From Dactylorhiza incarnata (Eukaryota; Streptophyta; Magnoliopsida; Asparagales; Orchidaceae), in the NCBI GenBank assembly GCA_033032865.1, contig JAWHQI010000009.1:11922001-11986000 (forward strand): a stretch of DNA of 64,000 nt, written 5' to 3'. Shown in pieces: positions 9,000 through 19,504 of this stretch. Under the pieces are notes generated by a model, which was given only the letters and a program-made list of their open reading frames with translations, did not search any database and had not been told where the DNA came from. The position numbers and the translations under genes were made by a program. The first letter of the stretch is position 1. Every line of letters starts with the position of its first letter.

Positions 9000-11900
9000 A
9001 TGTCCAAAGGCCAATTCAAATCCAATATGGTACTTGGACAGTGGATGTTCACGGCACATGACCGGAACGAGAAGTTTGTTACAAGAGTATACCCCCGTGA
9101 AAGATGGTCCAAAAGTTATTTTTGGCGGATCTGATCGGGGAATCACAAAAGGCTACGGTATGATCACTAATGGTACAGTCTCTTTCACAGACGTGGCTTA
9201 TGTTAAAGGATTACAACATAATCTCATTAGCATAAGTCAACTTTGTGATAAAGGCTATATGGTAGAATTCTACAAGGACAAGTGCTTGATAAAGTCGTCT
9301 GATACGTCAGAAACTATTTTAACAGGCACTCGGAGTAGAAATATCTTTTGTTTAAATTTTCTTTGTTTAGACTCTTCTACACCAGTGTGTCTTTTAGCAA
9401 AAGATAGTGCATCTCTCTGTGACCAGTGGCACAAGAGACTAGCACATATTAATTTCAAAACAATAAGTATGTTATTCTCTCACAACTTAGTTCGTGATGC
9501 TCCAGATGTCAAGTGCATTAAAAAGAGACCTTGTCATGCCTGCCAAATGGGTAAGCAGACTCGGGCTACCTTTAAGAGCATTATTGGCAAAGATTCTACC
9601 AGATGCTTATATCTGCTCCATATGGACTTGTTTGGTCCCATGCAAATCCGAAGTTTAGGAGGCAAGTCTTATACGCTGGTTATTGTTGATGATTACTCAC
9701 GCTTTGCTTGGGTTTTCTTTCTGAAACACAAGTCAGACACCTTTGACTCGTTCACCACATTCGTCAAGCAAATTCAGAATGAACTGGAATGTTCTGTGGT
9801 CAAAATCAGAAGTGACCATGGTACAGAATTCAAGTCTGGGGCTATGACCGAATTTTGTGAAAGCCTAGGTATCTTTCATGAGTTTTCCTCTCCTCGTACT
9901 CCACAACAAAATGGAGTAGCTGAGAGAAAGAATAGAACACTCATAGAGGCTTGCAGAACAATGTTGAGTGACTCTTCTCTCCCGGAATACTTCTGGGCTG
10001 AAGGCATCAACACTGCCTGCCACGTGCAAAACAGAGCACTAATCAACAAGAACCATCATAAGACTCCTTATGAACTCCTGAAGGGCAAGAAGCCAACCTT
10101 GTCTTATTTTAGAATCTTTGGCAGTAAATGCTTCGTGCTTAATAACGGGAAATATTACAAAACTAAGTTTAGTGAAAAATGTTTTGAAGGTATTTTCGTA
10201 GGATATAGTAGCCATAGTAAGGCATATAGGATTTTCAACAAGAAAACTCTGGTTGTAGAAGAAACTTTTAATGTTATATTTGATGAAACTAGTATGCTTC
10301 AAAGCAGTTCTTCTAGTGTTTTTGTTGAAGATGCAGATGCAAGGTTCAAGGACATAAACTTGGAAGAAGCTGTAAAGGAAGATGCTCCAAAGTCTATTGA
10401 AGTCAACATTCCATCCGCACATGAGGAAGATGAACCTCAAGAAGATGAAGATGTACCGGAAGTGCAGGAACCCCGTGGAAATCCAAATGCTGGAATGATC
10501 CGACACTTAAGGGACCATCCTGCAGAGCAAATTATTGGAGATACCCATGTTGGTGTAAGAACAAGAAGAGGTACAACTAACGAAGTTTTACATTTAAGTT
10601 TTCTTTCACAGATTGAGCCAAAGAAGTTTGAAGAAGCAAACTCCGATCCCTCTTGGATCCTTGCTATGCAAGAGGAGCTCAACCAATTCAAAAGATGTAA
10701 AGTTTGGAAGTTGGTACCTAGACCCAAAGGACAGAATGTGATTGGAACCAAATGGATTTTCCGGAACAAGCTTGATGAAAAGGGCATCATCACCAAGAAC
10801 AAATCAAGACTGGTTGCTCAAGGATACAGGCAAGAAGAAGGGATTGACTTTGATCAGACCTTCGCACCCGTAGCAAGACTTGAAGCCATCAGATTATTTC
10901 TGGCCTATGCTGCATATAAGGGTTTTAAGGTTTTTCAGATGGACGTAAAGTCCGCTTTTCTGAATGGAGACCTTAAAGAGGAAGTGTATGTAGCTCAGCC
11001 TCCAGGTTTTGTCGATCCTAACTTTCCTGATCATGTATTTTATTTACAAAAAGCCTTGTATGGTCTTAAACAGGCACCCCGAGCCTGGTATGAGACATTG
11101 TCTAAGTTTCTTCTTGAGAACAAATTTACAAGAGGAACAATAGACAAGACATTGTTTCTTAGGGAAGTTAAAGGCGAGATTTTGCTGGTGCAAATCTATG
11201 TCGACGACATTATCTTTGGCTCTACTGATGACAAACTTTGCAAAAAGTTCTCTAACTTGATGCAAGGTAAGTTTGAAATGAGCAGTATGGGAGAGCTGAA
11301 ATATTTCTTAGGACTCCAGGTGAACCAATCTGCAGATGGAATCTTCATCTCTCAGACGAAGTTCACTAAAGAGCTTCTTAAGAAATTTGGAATGGAGAGT
11401 GCAACCTCTATGAGGACTCCAATGGGCTCAAGTATGTCTCTGGACAAGGATGAGAAAGGGAAACCTTTTGATGAAACCAAGTACAGAAGCATAATTGGAT
11501 CCTTGCTCTATCTCACTGCTACTAGACCTGATATAATGTTCTCAACATGTGTGTGTGCCAGGTATCAAGTGAACTGCAAGGAATCTCATTATGCCGCTGC
11601 AAAGAGGATATTGAGATACCTTAAGGGTACACCAAATCTCGGCTTATGGTACCCAAGAAGCAATGATTTTGAACTAATTGGATTTTCAGACGCTGATTTT
11701 GCAGGTAGCAAAGATGATAGAAAGAGCACTTCGGGAACTTGCCAGTTCTTGGGAAAAAGGCTCGTTTCCTGGAGTAGCAAGAAGCAAAATTGCGTTGCAA
11801 TCTCAACTGCTGAATCGGAGTATATCTCTGCAGGCAGTTGCTGCGCACAACTTTTGTGGATGAAAAATCAGCTTGAGGACTATAATGTAAAGCTCTCAGA

Positions 11901-12144
11901 AATCCCCATGTTCTGTGACTCCTCAAGTGCTATTGCCATAGCAAATAATCCCGTCTCTCACAGCAGAACGAAGCATATTGAGCTTCGCTATCACTTCATC
12001 CGAGAACATGTCGAAAGTAAGGACATAAATTTGTTATATGTTAATACTGACAAACAAATTGCAGATATTTTTACGAAGCCTCTGGACGAAACCAAATTCA
12101 ATTTCTTCAAAATGGAACTTGGAATGCTCAATAAGGAATCTTGA
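8992..12144 (+). CDS. pol: Copia-1 pol polyprotein (PR-INT-RT-RNase H)
   Basis: 1050 codons with no ATG at the opening; the first codon TTG is simply the start of the open frame. Order of domains: aspartic protease with LDSGC (Asp16); GAG-pre-integrase zinc-binding HHCC (WHKRLAHIN ... CHACQMGK); integrase with D212 (HMDLFGP), D275 (RSDHGTEF) and E311 (GVAERKNRT), a D-D35-E spacing; reverse transcriptase with [12 protein letters not shown] and the catalytic YVDD at 736-739 ([10 protein letters not shown]); RNase H with [15 protein letters not shown] and FCDSSSAI. The protease-integrase-RT order defines Ty1/copia. All catalytic residues are present and there is no internal stop. It processes the polyprotein, copies the RNA inside particles and inserts the cDNA. 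Confidence 0.97.
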   Translation: MQVCPKANSNPIWYLDSGCSRHMTGTRSLLQEYTPVKDGPKVIFGGSDRGITKGYGMITNGTVSFTDVAYVKGLQHNLISISQLCDKGYMVEFYKDKCLIKSSDTSETILTGTRSRNIFCLNFLCLDSSTPVCLLAKDSASLCDQWHKRLAHINFKTISMLFSHNLVRDAPDVKCIKKRPCHACQMGKQTRATFKSIIGKDSTRCLYLLHMDLFGPMQIRSLGGKSYTLVIVDDYSRFAWVFFLKHKSDTFDSFTTFVKQIQNELECSVVKIRSDHGTEFKSGAMTEFCESLGIFHEFSSPRTPQQNGVAERKNRTLIEACRTMLSDSSLPEYFWAEGINTACHVQNRALINKNHHKTPYELLKGKKPTLSYFRIFGSKCFVLNNGKYYKTKFSEKCFEGIFVGYSSHSKAYRIFNKKTLVVEETFNVIFDETSMLQSSSSSVFVEDADARFKDINLEEAVKEDAPKSIEVNIPSAHEEDEPQEDEDVPEVQEPRGNPNAGMIRHLRDHPAEQIIGDTHVGVRTRRGTTNEVLHLSFLSQIEPKKFEEANSDPSWILAMQEELNQFKRCKVWKLVPRPKGQNVIGTKWIFRNKLDEKGIITKNKSRLVAQGYRQEEGIDFDQTFAPVARLEAIRLFLAYAAYKGFKVFQMDVKSAFLNGDLKEEVYVAQPPGFVDPNFPDHVFYLQKALYGLKQAPRAWYETLSKFLLENKFTRGTIDKTLFLREVKGEILLVQIYVDDIIFGSTDDKLCKKFSNLMQGKFEMSSMGELKYFLGLQVNQSADGIFISQTKFTKELLKKFGMESATSMRTPMGSSMSLDKDEKGKPFDETKYRSIIGSLLYLTATRPDIMFSTCVCARYQVNCKESHYAAAKRILRYLKGTPNLGLWYPRSNDFELIGFSDADFAGSKDDRKSTSGTCQFLGKRLVSWSSKKQNCVAISTAESEYISAGSCCAQLLWMKNQLEDYNVKLSEIPMFCDSSSAIAIANNPVSHSRTKHIELRYHFIREHVESKDINLLYVNTDKQIADIFTKPLDETKFNFFKMELGMLNKES

Positions 12145-12473
12145 AGTCGGGACTGTTGAAATTTCACGAAATTGCACGAGACTTCACGTATTAACTCAGA
12201 AAATTTCATGACATTTCACGGGTGTTCACGGGACAGTTTTTTTTTTGGGATATTTATTCCTCTCAAAATTCCTCTTCCGTGGCATAAATTCTCTACAGGT
12301 GCGCGCTCTACTTAAAATTTTATATATATATATATATATATAAATTAAAAGAAAACATCACGATTTCACGGAAGGATTCGTCTTCTCAAATTCCTCTTCC
12401 GTGAAACCCTCCCGACCGTTCGTCTTCTCCGTCGCGATTCCCCTGTTTCTCTTCCTCGACGTCGACGACATCA
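12145..12473 (+). promoter_or_regulatory. pol-ORF3 spacer with possible internal promoter
   Basis: This 329-bp gap has repeated TTCACG/GCACGA words (12160-12230), then a (TA)n run at 12320-12342, then a pyrimidine-rich leader to the ORF3 ATG, about 130 bp downstream of the TA run. It resembles a compact promoter and could express ORF3 separately. The alternative is that ORF3 is made from a spliced or genomic RNA and the TA run is only a microsatellite. Confidence 0.35.
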
Positions 12474-14963
12474 ATGGCGCCCAAAGCTTCCGGTGGCTTG
12501 AAATCAGGGGGAGAGTTGGTGAGAGGCGCCTTCCGCTCTGCTTCTGATGAGTTTCGAAATGTCATCATGATGCTTGATGTCGCCGGGCTAAGTTTCATCT
12601 TGGAAGAGCCGACCAAAGTCCTGGAACAGGATGTTCTAGAGTTTTATCAAAATGCTAAGATCTCTGGTCAAGGCAAGAAGATCAAAAGCTCTATTCGATC
12701 GTGCAAGGTAATTTTGAAGGCTAGAGGTCTCAATCGATCGTTGAAGATGCCAGATGTCGAATCTGAAGAGCTGTCTGTTGAAGATACTTTCAGAGCCAGA
12801 AGATTTTGTGGTATTCTTGATCAGAGCGCCAAAATCAGAAGAAAATTCATGAATGAAGGAGGTAAGCTTCTGTGTGATATTATTGGCAAAGTTTTTTTAT
12901 GCAAGGTAGGTTCTCACGACTACATATCTGAAGAGGATTTCAAAATTCACACCGCTATAATTTGTCGAAAAAATCTCAATTTTGGAGAAGTCCTCTTTGA
13001 GAAGATTAAAGAAAGTTTTCTTGCTCCTAATTTTGGAAGGATTCTCAGTCTGCTTCTGCATAGTGGTAATCCAGTTTTCTTCAATACTGGAAGAGGTACC
13101 CCCATCCACCACACTAAGAAAATCAATTCCTCCATTTTCACCAAATGGGAAAGGGTAATTCCCAAAGGATTAGGGAATGCTGCTGTAAGGGCTCCTTTGA
13201 GTGATGATGAGGCCCCTCTCCCTGATGTACTTAGGTCCACTGAAGCAGGGCAATCCTCCAGGGGGAGTGGACTGGATCCAGCTCCTGCACAGGACAGAGA
13301 TGCACATGTTGAGGGGGAGTTTCCAACCCCAAGAGACATTGGTGCATGCAGTGGTGCTGCAGATGTTGCTCCTCCTAGTGTTGCTGATCTTGTCTTGGAG
13401 GATCAAGAGGTTGCTGCTGTGGTTGTTGAGGCTCCTCAGCTGGAAGATTCAAGGAGATCACCTGCCATGGTTGATTCTCAGTCTGAAGATCATGAAATTT
13501 TGCCAGACACTCCTCCTGAGCAATCTGTTTCTGGGGAGCAGGGCAGCCTTGGTGCCATGCTGAGGTTGGCTAAGGAGATGTCTCTTCTTGAGGGGGAGAA
13601 AGACCAGGAAGATCCCTTCATGGCTGAATCTGTTCCTTCTGAGGTCCTTCCTCCTCTGCTGCTTTTGCCTCCTCCAGAGATTGTTGTGGCTAGGAGCACC
13701 TCTCCAAGAGCAACTGTGCTTGACAGCTTAGCACAGTCCTCAAGTTTTGTAGCTGAAAAGCTTTCTCCTGAAGAGGGTGAGACTGGTGATAGCTCTCACT
13801 CTTCTTTGCTGAAGTCCATTGCTGGGATGCTACAGGGTCAGACTGATCACTTTGATCAATCTATCAAGCAAGTGTATAAGAAGATTGACTCCGTTGATAG
13901 TTCTTTGAGGCAAGACATGGCTGAGATCAAGCATGATATGGGCAGATTCAAGACTGATCAAGAAGCCTGGATGCTATCTGCTGGGAAAGCTTTGGATCAC
14001 ACAAATAAGGCTGTTGGGCATGCTCTCCAAACTCTGCATCAGGTCAGTGAAGATGTGTTGCACCTGACTTCTGCTATTTCTTCTCTCAGCTCTGCTCATG
14101 ATCAAGGAATTTCATACTTGGATGATCAAGTTGAAAATCAGCTGAAAAGGTTATATACCCTCCTACATGAAGATGTCATAAAGGGGGAGGAAAGTGTGGT
14201 CTCCAGGTTAGAAGGCTCTGCAAGCAAATTGGATGAGTTGAATGAAAATGTAACTTCTCAAATGCAAGATCTCAAGGAAAACATCTTACAGAATGTCAAG
14301 GATGTAAATTGGTATACTCATGAAGCCCAAAGCTGGCTGTTCAAGCAAGTGGCTGAAATGCTGGGGTTTGCTGTTGTTGACAAAGGGTCAAGTGTTCCCT
14401 CCTCAAGTGCTCCAGGTCCCAGGGCTCCTAGTTTCTCTCCACATTCTGCTGAGGACTCTGTGTTTGCTGATGAAGTCTTCCCGGCTTCATCTTATCAGGA
14501 TATGTGGGATGATCCAGCTCTTGTTCAAGATCCTGACAGCCCCCATTTTGCTGATCCCTCTGAGAAGTCTTTAAAAAGGAAGCTTTTTGATGATAAGCCT
14601 CCTGCTAAGAAGTCTAATCCATTTAAGAAGGTCAGAGAGTTCTATGATAGGCCTCCTCCTAGAAACTTCCAAGAAAGCTGGAGCCCTATCTCCAAAAGTA
14701 TTATTCTCTCTGCTTTTGATAAAGTCAGCAATCAGAATGAAAAGGTCAGTGACTTCTACAGCTCAAAAGAATGGAGCAAGTTTGAGAAAAGAACAACTGA
14801 AAGAAGAATTCACTTCAAGAATGGTGGATCTAAAGAGTCTGCTCCTGACAAATACTGGCCTAAGCCAAAGGCATTTTTTGAAAGAATGGATTCAGAACTG
14901 AAGAAGAAAACTGAGGCAGTGGACAGAATGGCTGCAAAGATGAAAGGCAAAGGTCATGAATAA
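12474..14963 (+). CDS. Copia-1 ORF3 (env-position protein, function unknown)
   Basis: 829 intact codons in the position of the env-like ORF of Sireviruses. The ATG has a good context (ATCAATGGCG). I see no signal peptide and no convincing transmembrane segment, so an envelope role is not supported. Residues about 15-205 look like a folded domain reminiscent of the plant transposon protein region found in gypsy elements (VLEFYQNAKI, then a basic strand-turn-strand segment). Residues 235-440 are acidic, Pro/Ser-rich and probably disordered. Residues about 443-634 form a long heptad-like coiled coil. The basic C-terminus carries KRK...AKKS near 700-715, a possible nuclear localisation signal. 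It could be a structural or chromatin-targeting partner; this is inference. Purifying selection seems likely because a 2.5-kb ORF is intact, although the element is so young that there has been little time for decay. Confidence 0.75.
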   Translation: MAPKASGGLKSGGELVRGAFRSASDEFRNVIMMLDVAGLSFILEEPTKVLEQDVLEFYQNAKISGQGKKIKSSIRSCKVILKARGLNRSLKMPDVESEELSVEDTFRARRFCGILDQSAKIRRKFMNEGGKLLCDIIGKVFLCKVGSHDYISEEDFKIHTAIICRKNLNFGEVLFEKIKESFLAPNFGRILSLLLHSGNPVFFNTGRGTPIHHTKKINSSIFTKWERVIPKGLGNAAVRAPLSDDEAPLPDVLRSTEAGQSSRGSGLDPAPAQDRDAHVEGEFPTPRDIGACSGAADVAPPSVADLVLEDQEVAAVVVEAPQLEDSRRSPAMVDSQSEDHEILPDTPPEQSVSGEQGSLGAMLRLAKEMSLLEGEKDQEDPFMAESVPSEVLPPLLLLPPPEIVVARSTSPRATVLDSLAQSSSFVAEKLSPEEGETGDSSHSSLLKSIAGMLQGQTDHFDQSIKQVYKKIDSVDSSLRQDMAEIKHDMGRFKTDQEAWMLSAGKALDHTNKAVGHALQTLHQVSEDVLHLTSAISSLSSAHDQGISYLDDQVENQLKRLYTLLHEDVIKGEESVVSRLEGSASKLDELNENVTSQMQDLKENILQNVKDVNWYTHEAQSWLFKQVAEMLGFAVVDKGSSVPSSSAPGPRAPSFSPHSAEDSVFADEVFPASSYQDMWDDPALVQDPDSPHFADPSEKSLKRKLFDDKPPAKKSNPFKKVREFYDRPPPRNFQESWSPISKSIILSAFDKVSNQNEKVSDFYSSKEWSKFEKRTTERRIHFKNGGSKESAPDKYWPKPKAFFERMDSELKKKTEAVDRMAAKMKGKGHE

Positions 14964-15134
14964 GCTGGGCTTTTCTGGAATCATGATGTTTTCTTTGCTT
15001 ATATATATATACACTTTTCTTAAACATTTAGTCCTATCTGCTCTTCATTATATATATTACTGCCTGGGTTCTGCCTTCTTATTTAATATTCTTTCTGTGC
15101 AATTCAAGTTAGTGCCTAGGGTTATGACATCTTC
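14964..15134 (+). other. 3' untranslated spacer of Copia-1
   Basis: AT-rich, with TATATATA at 15000-15010, and no coding sense. It separates ORF3 from the polypurine tract. Confidence 0.7.
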
Positions 15135-15148
15135 AAATAGGGGGAGAT
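15135..15148 (+). promoter_or_regulatory. Polypurine tract of Copia-1
   Basis: AAATAGGGGGAGAT lies immediately before the 3' LTR TG. It is the plus-strand primer site left by RNase H. Confidence 0.9.
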
Positions 15149-16781
15149 TGTTGGGTATTGTGTCCACAATCACCTTGATTTGAAGATGTCCCCTAGTAAA
15201 CTAAAATGAATTGTATGTGTATTTGATGACTTTTGTTTAGATGTGTTATGACAGGTAGTAATGCTAAGTGCACACCAAAGTCAGGCTGCAATGGATCACC
15301 AAACACAGTTCTAGACAATGTAATCCTTCATTGTATAGAACAATGTGTTGGTCCATGTGTAATCTCTCTTTTGGAGTACACTTCATATTCTCATAACTGA
15401 AGGTGTTCAAGGTTGAGGTGTGGAGCAGGCTTTCAGAAGAAAAGAAAATTTCTGCTGAGTCAATTCGTCGAGATAACTCGGGTCCTTCCGACGAATCCCG
15501 ACGAATCCTGACAGAAGACTTTTTGGCTGAGTTATGCAAAATTTTCTGAAGCCAAGTCCATTCGTCGAGATGACTCGGATCATTCCGACGAATCCCGACG
15601 AATGCTGACAGAGGTCATTTTGGCTGGGTTGTGAAGAAATTTTCTGAAGCCAAGTCCATTCGTCGAGATGACTCGGATCATTCCGACGAATCCCGACGAA
15701 TGCTGACAGAGGTCATTTTGGCTGGGTTGTGAAGAAGTTTCTGAAGCCAAGTCCATTCGTCGAGATGACTCGGATCATTCCGACGAATCCCGACGAATGC
15801 TGACAGAGGTCAATCCTGTCTAGGTTCTGAAGAAAACTCTCAGCTAAGTCAATTCGTCGGATGCTCTCGTGTTCTCCCGACGAATCCCGACGAATGACGG
15901 ACAGACGGATTTCAATTTCTCGTTTCGTTTTTGAAATTTAGGGTTAGCCGACATGAACAGTACACGTGTCGCATCTCCCTTCATTGTCGCAAGAGCCGTT
16001 GAAGTCCTCCCTATATATAGATCATTATTTTAGGGCAAAATGATGACCTAAAGAATCGATCTAAGACTTTCTTCAGCCGCCAGTTCAGAAAAGAAAAAGC
16101 AAAAAAAAAAATCTATCTTCTCTTTCTCTTTTGCTGAACAAGTATTCTGAGATTGAACTCTCTCTGCTCAAGAATCTTTCTCTATTTGTGATTAGAGAGT
16201 TCTCAGAAGAAGGCCTTTGATCTCTTTGCTGCTCTCCTTATTGAAGATTTTCTCAAGCAAGTCAAAGGGCCTATTCAGATCTGGTTAGCCTAGTCTTCTC
16301 TCTTCCACTTCTCTCTAGTGCCAAGCTTTCCTTCAAGGTTGAGAAGAAGACTCAGTTTTCAAGATCTGAAGTTAATCTCTTTAGAGGTTAAGAAGAAGTA
16401 TTTTGTTTCCATTTCTCTTCTTTTGTAGGAGTTTTTCACTCCGAGATTATTTGTAGGAGTTGTTTACTCCGAGGTGTAGGAGAGGTTTCACTCCGAGTTG
16501 TAGGAGTTGTTATACTCCGAGTTGTAGGAGTTTTGACTCCGAGGTGTAAGATTTGTTATAATCTGAGATTGGTGAAGTAGCCGAGTCTAGCCTCGTAGTG
16601 CTAGATAGGCGAGGCGGGAAAGAGGACTACCCACATCGGGGAACCTCTATAAAATCCTTGTGTCTGTGCTGTGGTTGTTTGTTTGCTTTTCTGTGTTTAT
16701 TTTTTTTAATTCCGCTTAAAGACATAGAATCCACCTATTCACCCCCCTCTAGGTGATTTAGGCCGCAACTAGATACTTTCA
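15149..16781 (+). repeat. Copia-1 3' LTR
   Basis: 1633 bp, same length as the 5' LTR and identical by eye except C at 15286 (T at 5110). It is followed by the CAATC target duplication. Confidence 0.95.
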
Positions 16782-16786
16782 CAATC

Positions 16787-17360
16787 TCTCTCTGATGGAT
16801 AGCCAAAACGAGAAAGAGCCCATCAATTTATAGATCTTGAAGATAGCGCCTGCGGTATCTCCTAGCACCTGCGGTAGCGTTCGTGTGGAGCAGTTGTGAA
16901 ACCGTCGGCGGCGTGGCGCTGTGCACGAACTTGAGATAGCGCCAGGCGGTAGCGCTAACGCTGGCGGTAGCGGTTGCGAAACCGTCGGCGGCGTGGCAGA
17001 ACAAACTTTCGTCGAACGAAATTTTCGTCGAACGGAGCTTCAAGTTCGTCGAACGGAAATTTTCGTCGAACGAAATTTTCGTCGAACGGAGCTTCAAGTT
17101 CGTCGAACGGAAATTTTCGTCGAACGGAGTTTTCGTCGAATGCAGGCAAATTCGTCGAACGGAATCTGAGCTAGCGCCTGGCGGTAGCTCTAACGCTGGA
17201 GGTAGTGCATTCTTCCAGATTATTGAATTCAGTTGCTTTCTACCTGTGGAGTATTGCACCTATAGTTCCTGCACACTATAAACACACAAAATACAAGATC
17301 AAATACAATTTGGGATTTATTATTCTCAAACAAAGGGATGTGACACACATGTCCAACAAT
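16787..17360 (-). repeat. 5' LTR of Copia-3, U3 half
   Basis: On the minus strand the LTR opens TGTTGGACATGTG at 17360. It contains an array of CGTTCGACGAA words (16990-17165), alternating with AATTTTC and GCTTGAAG-like linkers. GCGGTAGC-type repeats follow (about 16850-16975 and 17175-17200), then CTATAAATTG (16825-16834) as a TATA box. It then runs into the Copia-1 insertion and resumes at 4972. The palindrome-array-then-TATA order matches the other LTRs in this window. Confidence 0.75.
16825..16834 (-). promoter_or_regulatory. TATA box of Copia-3 LTR
   Basis: The minus strand reads CTATAAATTG, about 155 bp downstream of the CGTTCGACGAA array. The promoter is now separated from its own leader by the Copia-1 insertion. 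Confidence 0.5.
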
Positions 17361-17570
17361 AAGTACCTAACTGTAAACTCTCAGAAGATAGTGAAGTTTG
17401 GTCGGCACAGCTCTGACCGCGTGGTTTTTTACCCTTTCCGAGTTTTCCACGTTAAAAAGTCTCAGTGTACTTAATGAATCTCTAATTGACTGTTTGCGCG
17501 CTCGGTTCACTTCTGAGCTCAGGTGGTTCAATTCGACCGGTCTACCAAAGCACCCGAGCAACCCGCAATA
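17361..17570 (+). repeat. Fragment resembling the 3' end of a copia LTR
   Basis: The segment GTGGTTTTTTACCC ... GAGTTTTCCACGTTAAAAA (17422-17460) is the familiar run near the end of Tork/Angela-type copia LTRs. No PBS or gag follows, so this is a relic. A related relic lies at 46040-46110. Confidence 0.4.
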
Positions 17571-18520
17571 ACAAGTTTCTCAAATTAATCTGCATTGCTT
17601 CGAGATCTAACATAGCCTCTAATATCATTTAAAATAGGCTCTGGATATTTTAAATCATTTTGAGGTCTTACATAGCCTCTATCATTTTTAAAATAGGCTT
17701 GAGTTATTTCAATTTATTACAATACCAGGTGTTGGAACCAGTATCTGGCCCAATGAGGAGTTCAGACCTCTGTAAAAGGGGGGGGGGGGGGGGGGGGCAG
17801 CTAACACTTACTGATCCCAAAGGGGGACCTGACCAGAGACTTAGAACTAGGCACAGACCCTTGGCTACAGCGCGGAGGTCCCATCACACACCCAGAAGAT
17901 CTTTATCCCAAGCCAAAGCTGAAGCTGGGCACCCTTGGAGAGCCTGAGGAGCTAACCAAAAAACCTAGGGAGGAAGAAGCCAAGAATTGGAATCCTCTCC
18001 AAAGGTGCCCTTCAAGGTCCATATATAGCTTTTTTCTTCTGGCCTGCTAATAGCGGGAATCCACCTTTTGGTTTTACTAACCGCACCCCAAAATGGCCTG
18101 CTAACATCCAAACTCCGCTGTTCTAAGAGGCTATGGGCAGACCACCAAGGGTATCCAGTTAATTTCACGCTCGGATCCCCCTGGACGAGTGGTCCATGAA
18201 GGCACCACTCGCCTGACCCCTCGCACCCACGGGCGAGTGGTCCGTGAGGACACCACTCGCCGGGTCTTTGGTCTTCGGGGTGAGTGGGGTTCCACCCTTC
18301 ACTCGCCCAACTACTGGTACATCCGCCCTTTTTCCATGTGAGTACCCCGCGAGTGGGGTCACACTCACCCCAAACTCTCCTGCCCCCTCCTGATCTGGGC
18401 GAAAGCCCACCTTGCTTGATCCTTTGCCCATCGTAAGCATGTGGGTCCACTCGACAAATACGGGGTTGTACACCAGGAATACCTCAAATATTCCCCACAC
18501 ATGTCTGATGCCTGTATTTA
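17571..18520 (-). repeat. Reverse-strand LTR-like segment with CGAGTGG palindromes
   Basis: On the minus strand, GGCGAGTGG/CCACTCGCC units (18178-18385) are followed about 150 bp later by AGCTATATAT (18030-18021), a TATA box. This is the same array-TATA order as in the defined LTRs. A run of 20 G (17778-17797) lies downstream. The boundaries are not defined: I see no PBS and no matching partner LTR. Confidence 0.45.
17778..17797. repeat. Homopolymer of 20 G
   Basis: Uninterrupted G20 in the + strand. In the minus orientation it would be the C tract that precedes many plant LTR ends, here overgrown. Confidence 0.9.
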
Positions 18521-19504
18521 ACCATCAAGAATTTCTTATAAGACATTTTGATCGGATAATTTTGCCTCTAATAATCTTTAAAAAAATCTCGAGCATAATT
18601 TAAAAATCCCCAAAATAGCAGGAGTGCTCGAAAAATTAACAAACTCCACCGTGGCATGCCTTTACTAAATATAAATCAGTCATATGATTTTAAGAGATTT
18701 TGATCGGAGGAGTTAGCCTCTATTAATTTCTAAAAGTGAAATCCATCATTTTAAATGCTTGAAAAATACCAAAGCATAACCAAAAATCTCTAAATCATTA
18801 CAGAGCATGTATTAGGGTACTAATTATCCCTGAGAATTTTATCATATTTTTAGAAGCATTTTAGGTTCCTCAAATTGGCTAAATAAATACTATTTTAATT
18901 TATAAAAATATCAAATAGTATTAGAAAAATCTCATATTCTTATGAGAGATATATATCCTCAACATGAACATTTTTCATGTTCAAAACTTTTTCATTAGGG
19001 TCTTATTTTACACTCCAGAAAATCAATTACCCTTTTTAGATTATAGTATAAAAAAATTATAAAATTATAAGTTTTATAACTTCTCCCCGCCGCCTGTACC
19101 AAAACCGCCTATCACAGGCCTTCCCCTCCGCCGGCTGGCCATGGCTGCGCCCTCGGCCGACTCTCAGTGGGCGGGCGCTCCCTCCGGCGGTGGTCCGGTG
19201 GCCTGCCGCCGCCGGAGTTATTTTTTTTTTTTTTGAAAGAAAGTGGGGGGGGGGGGGGGGGGTCCGGCCACCGGAGCACACATGCGGTGTGTCCAAAAGA
19301 TAGGGAGGAAGGAGAGGAGGAGATCCCACCTTGTTTGTGGTCCTCTGGGAGCCCTCTGGCGAAGTTGCCATGGGAGGGTGGTCCACGTCATTGGGTGTCA
19401 AGCCAAAGTTGGGGTATTTTAGCAAAATCAGTGTTTGCATGCTTTTCGATGCACCATAAAGCTCGTTTTTACCGACGTTGACCAGACAACGTCGAAATTG
19501 GGTG
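18521..19504. other. Non-coding repeat-derived spacer
   Basis: AT-rich sequence with dispersed, diverged copies of a block containing GATTTTGATCGG and TTAGCCTCTA (18545, 18695; a weaker relative near 17610-17690). A GC-rich piece at 19080-19300 contains T14 followed by G18 (19245-19262). The open frames there are uninterrupted only because of composition. I find no gene. Confidence 0.5.

Larger units (their letters stand above)
4973..16781 (+). mobile_element. Copia-1: intact, very young Sirevirus-like Ty1/copia retrotransposon
   Basis: An 11,809-bp element bounded by two 1633-bp LTRs beginning TGTTGGG and ending TTTCA, with 5-bp target duplications CAATC at 4968-4972 and 16782-16786. The order is LTR, PBS, gag, pol, ORF3, PPT, LTR. 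The LTRs differ at one visible base (T at 5110, C at 15286), which implies very recent insertion. No stop or frameshift breaks any of the three long ORFs. The large gag and the extra ORF after pol place it with SIRE/Maximus-type elements. It inserted in the opposite orientation into the LTR of Copia-3. Confidence 0.95.

Noticed and set aside
17965..18500. Minus-strand ORF of 161 codons
   Set aside because: Trp/Gly-rich translation of the CGAGTGG palindrome region and its flanks; no domain.
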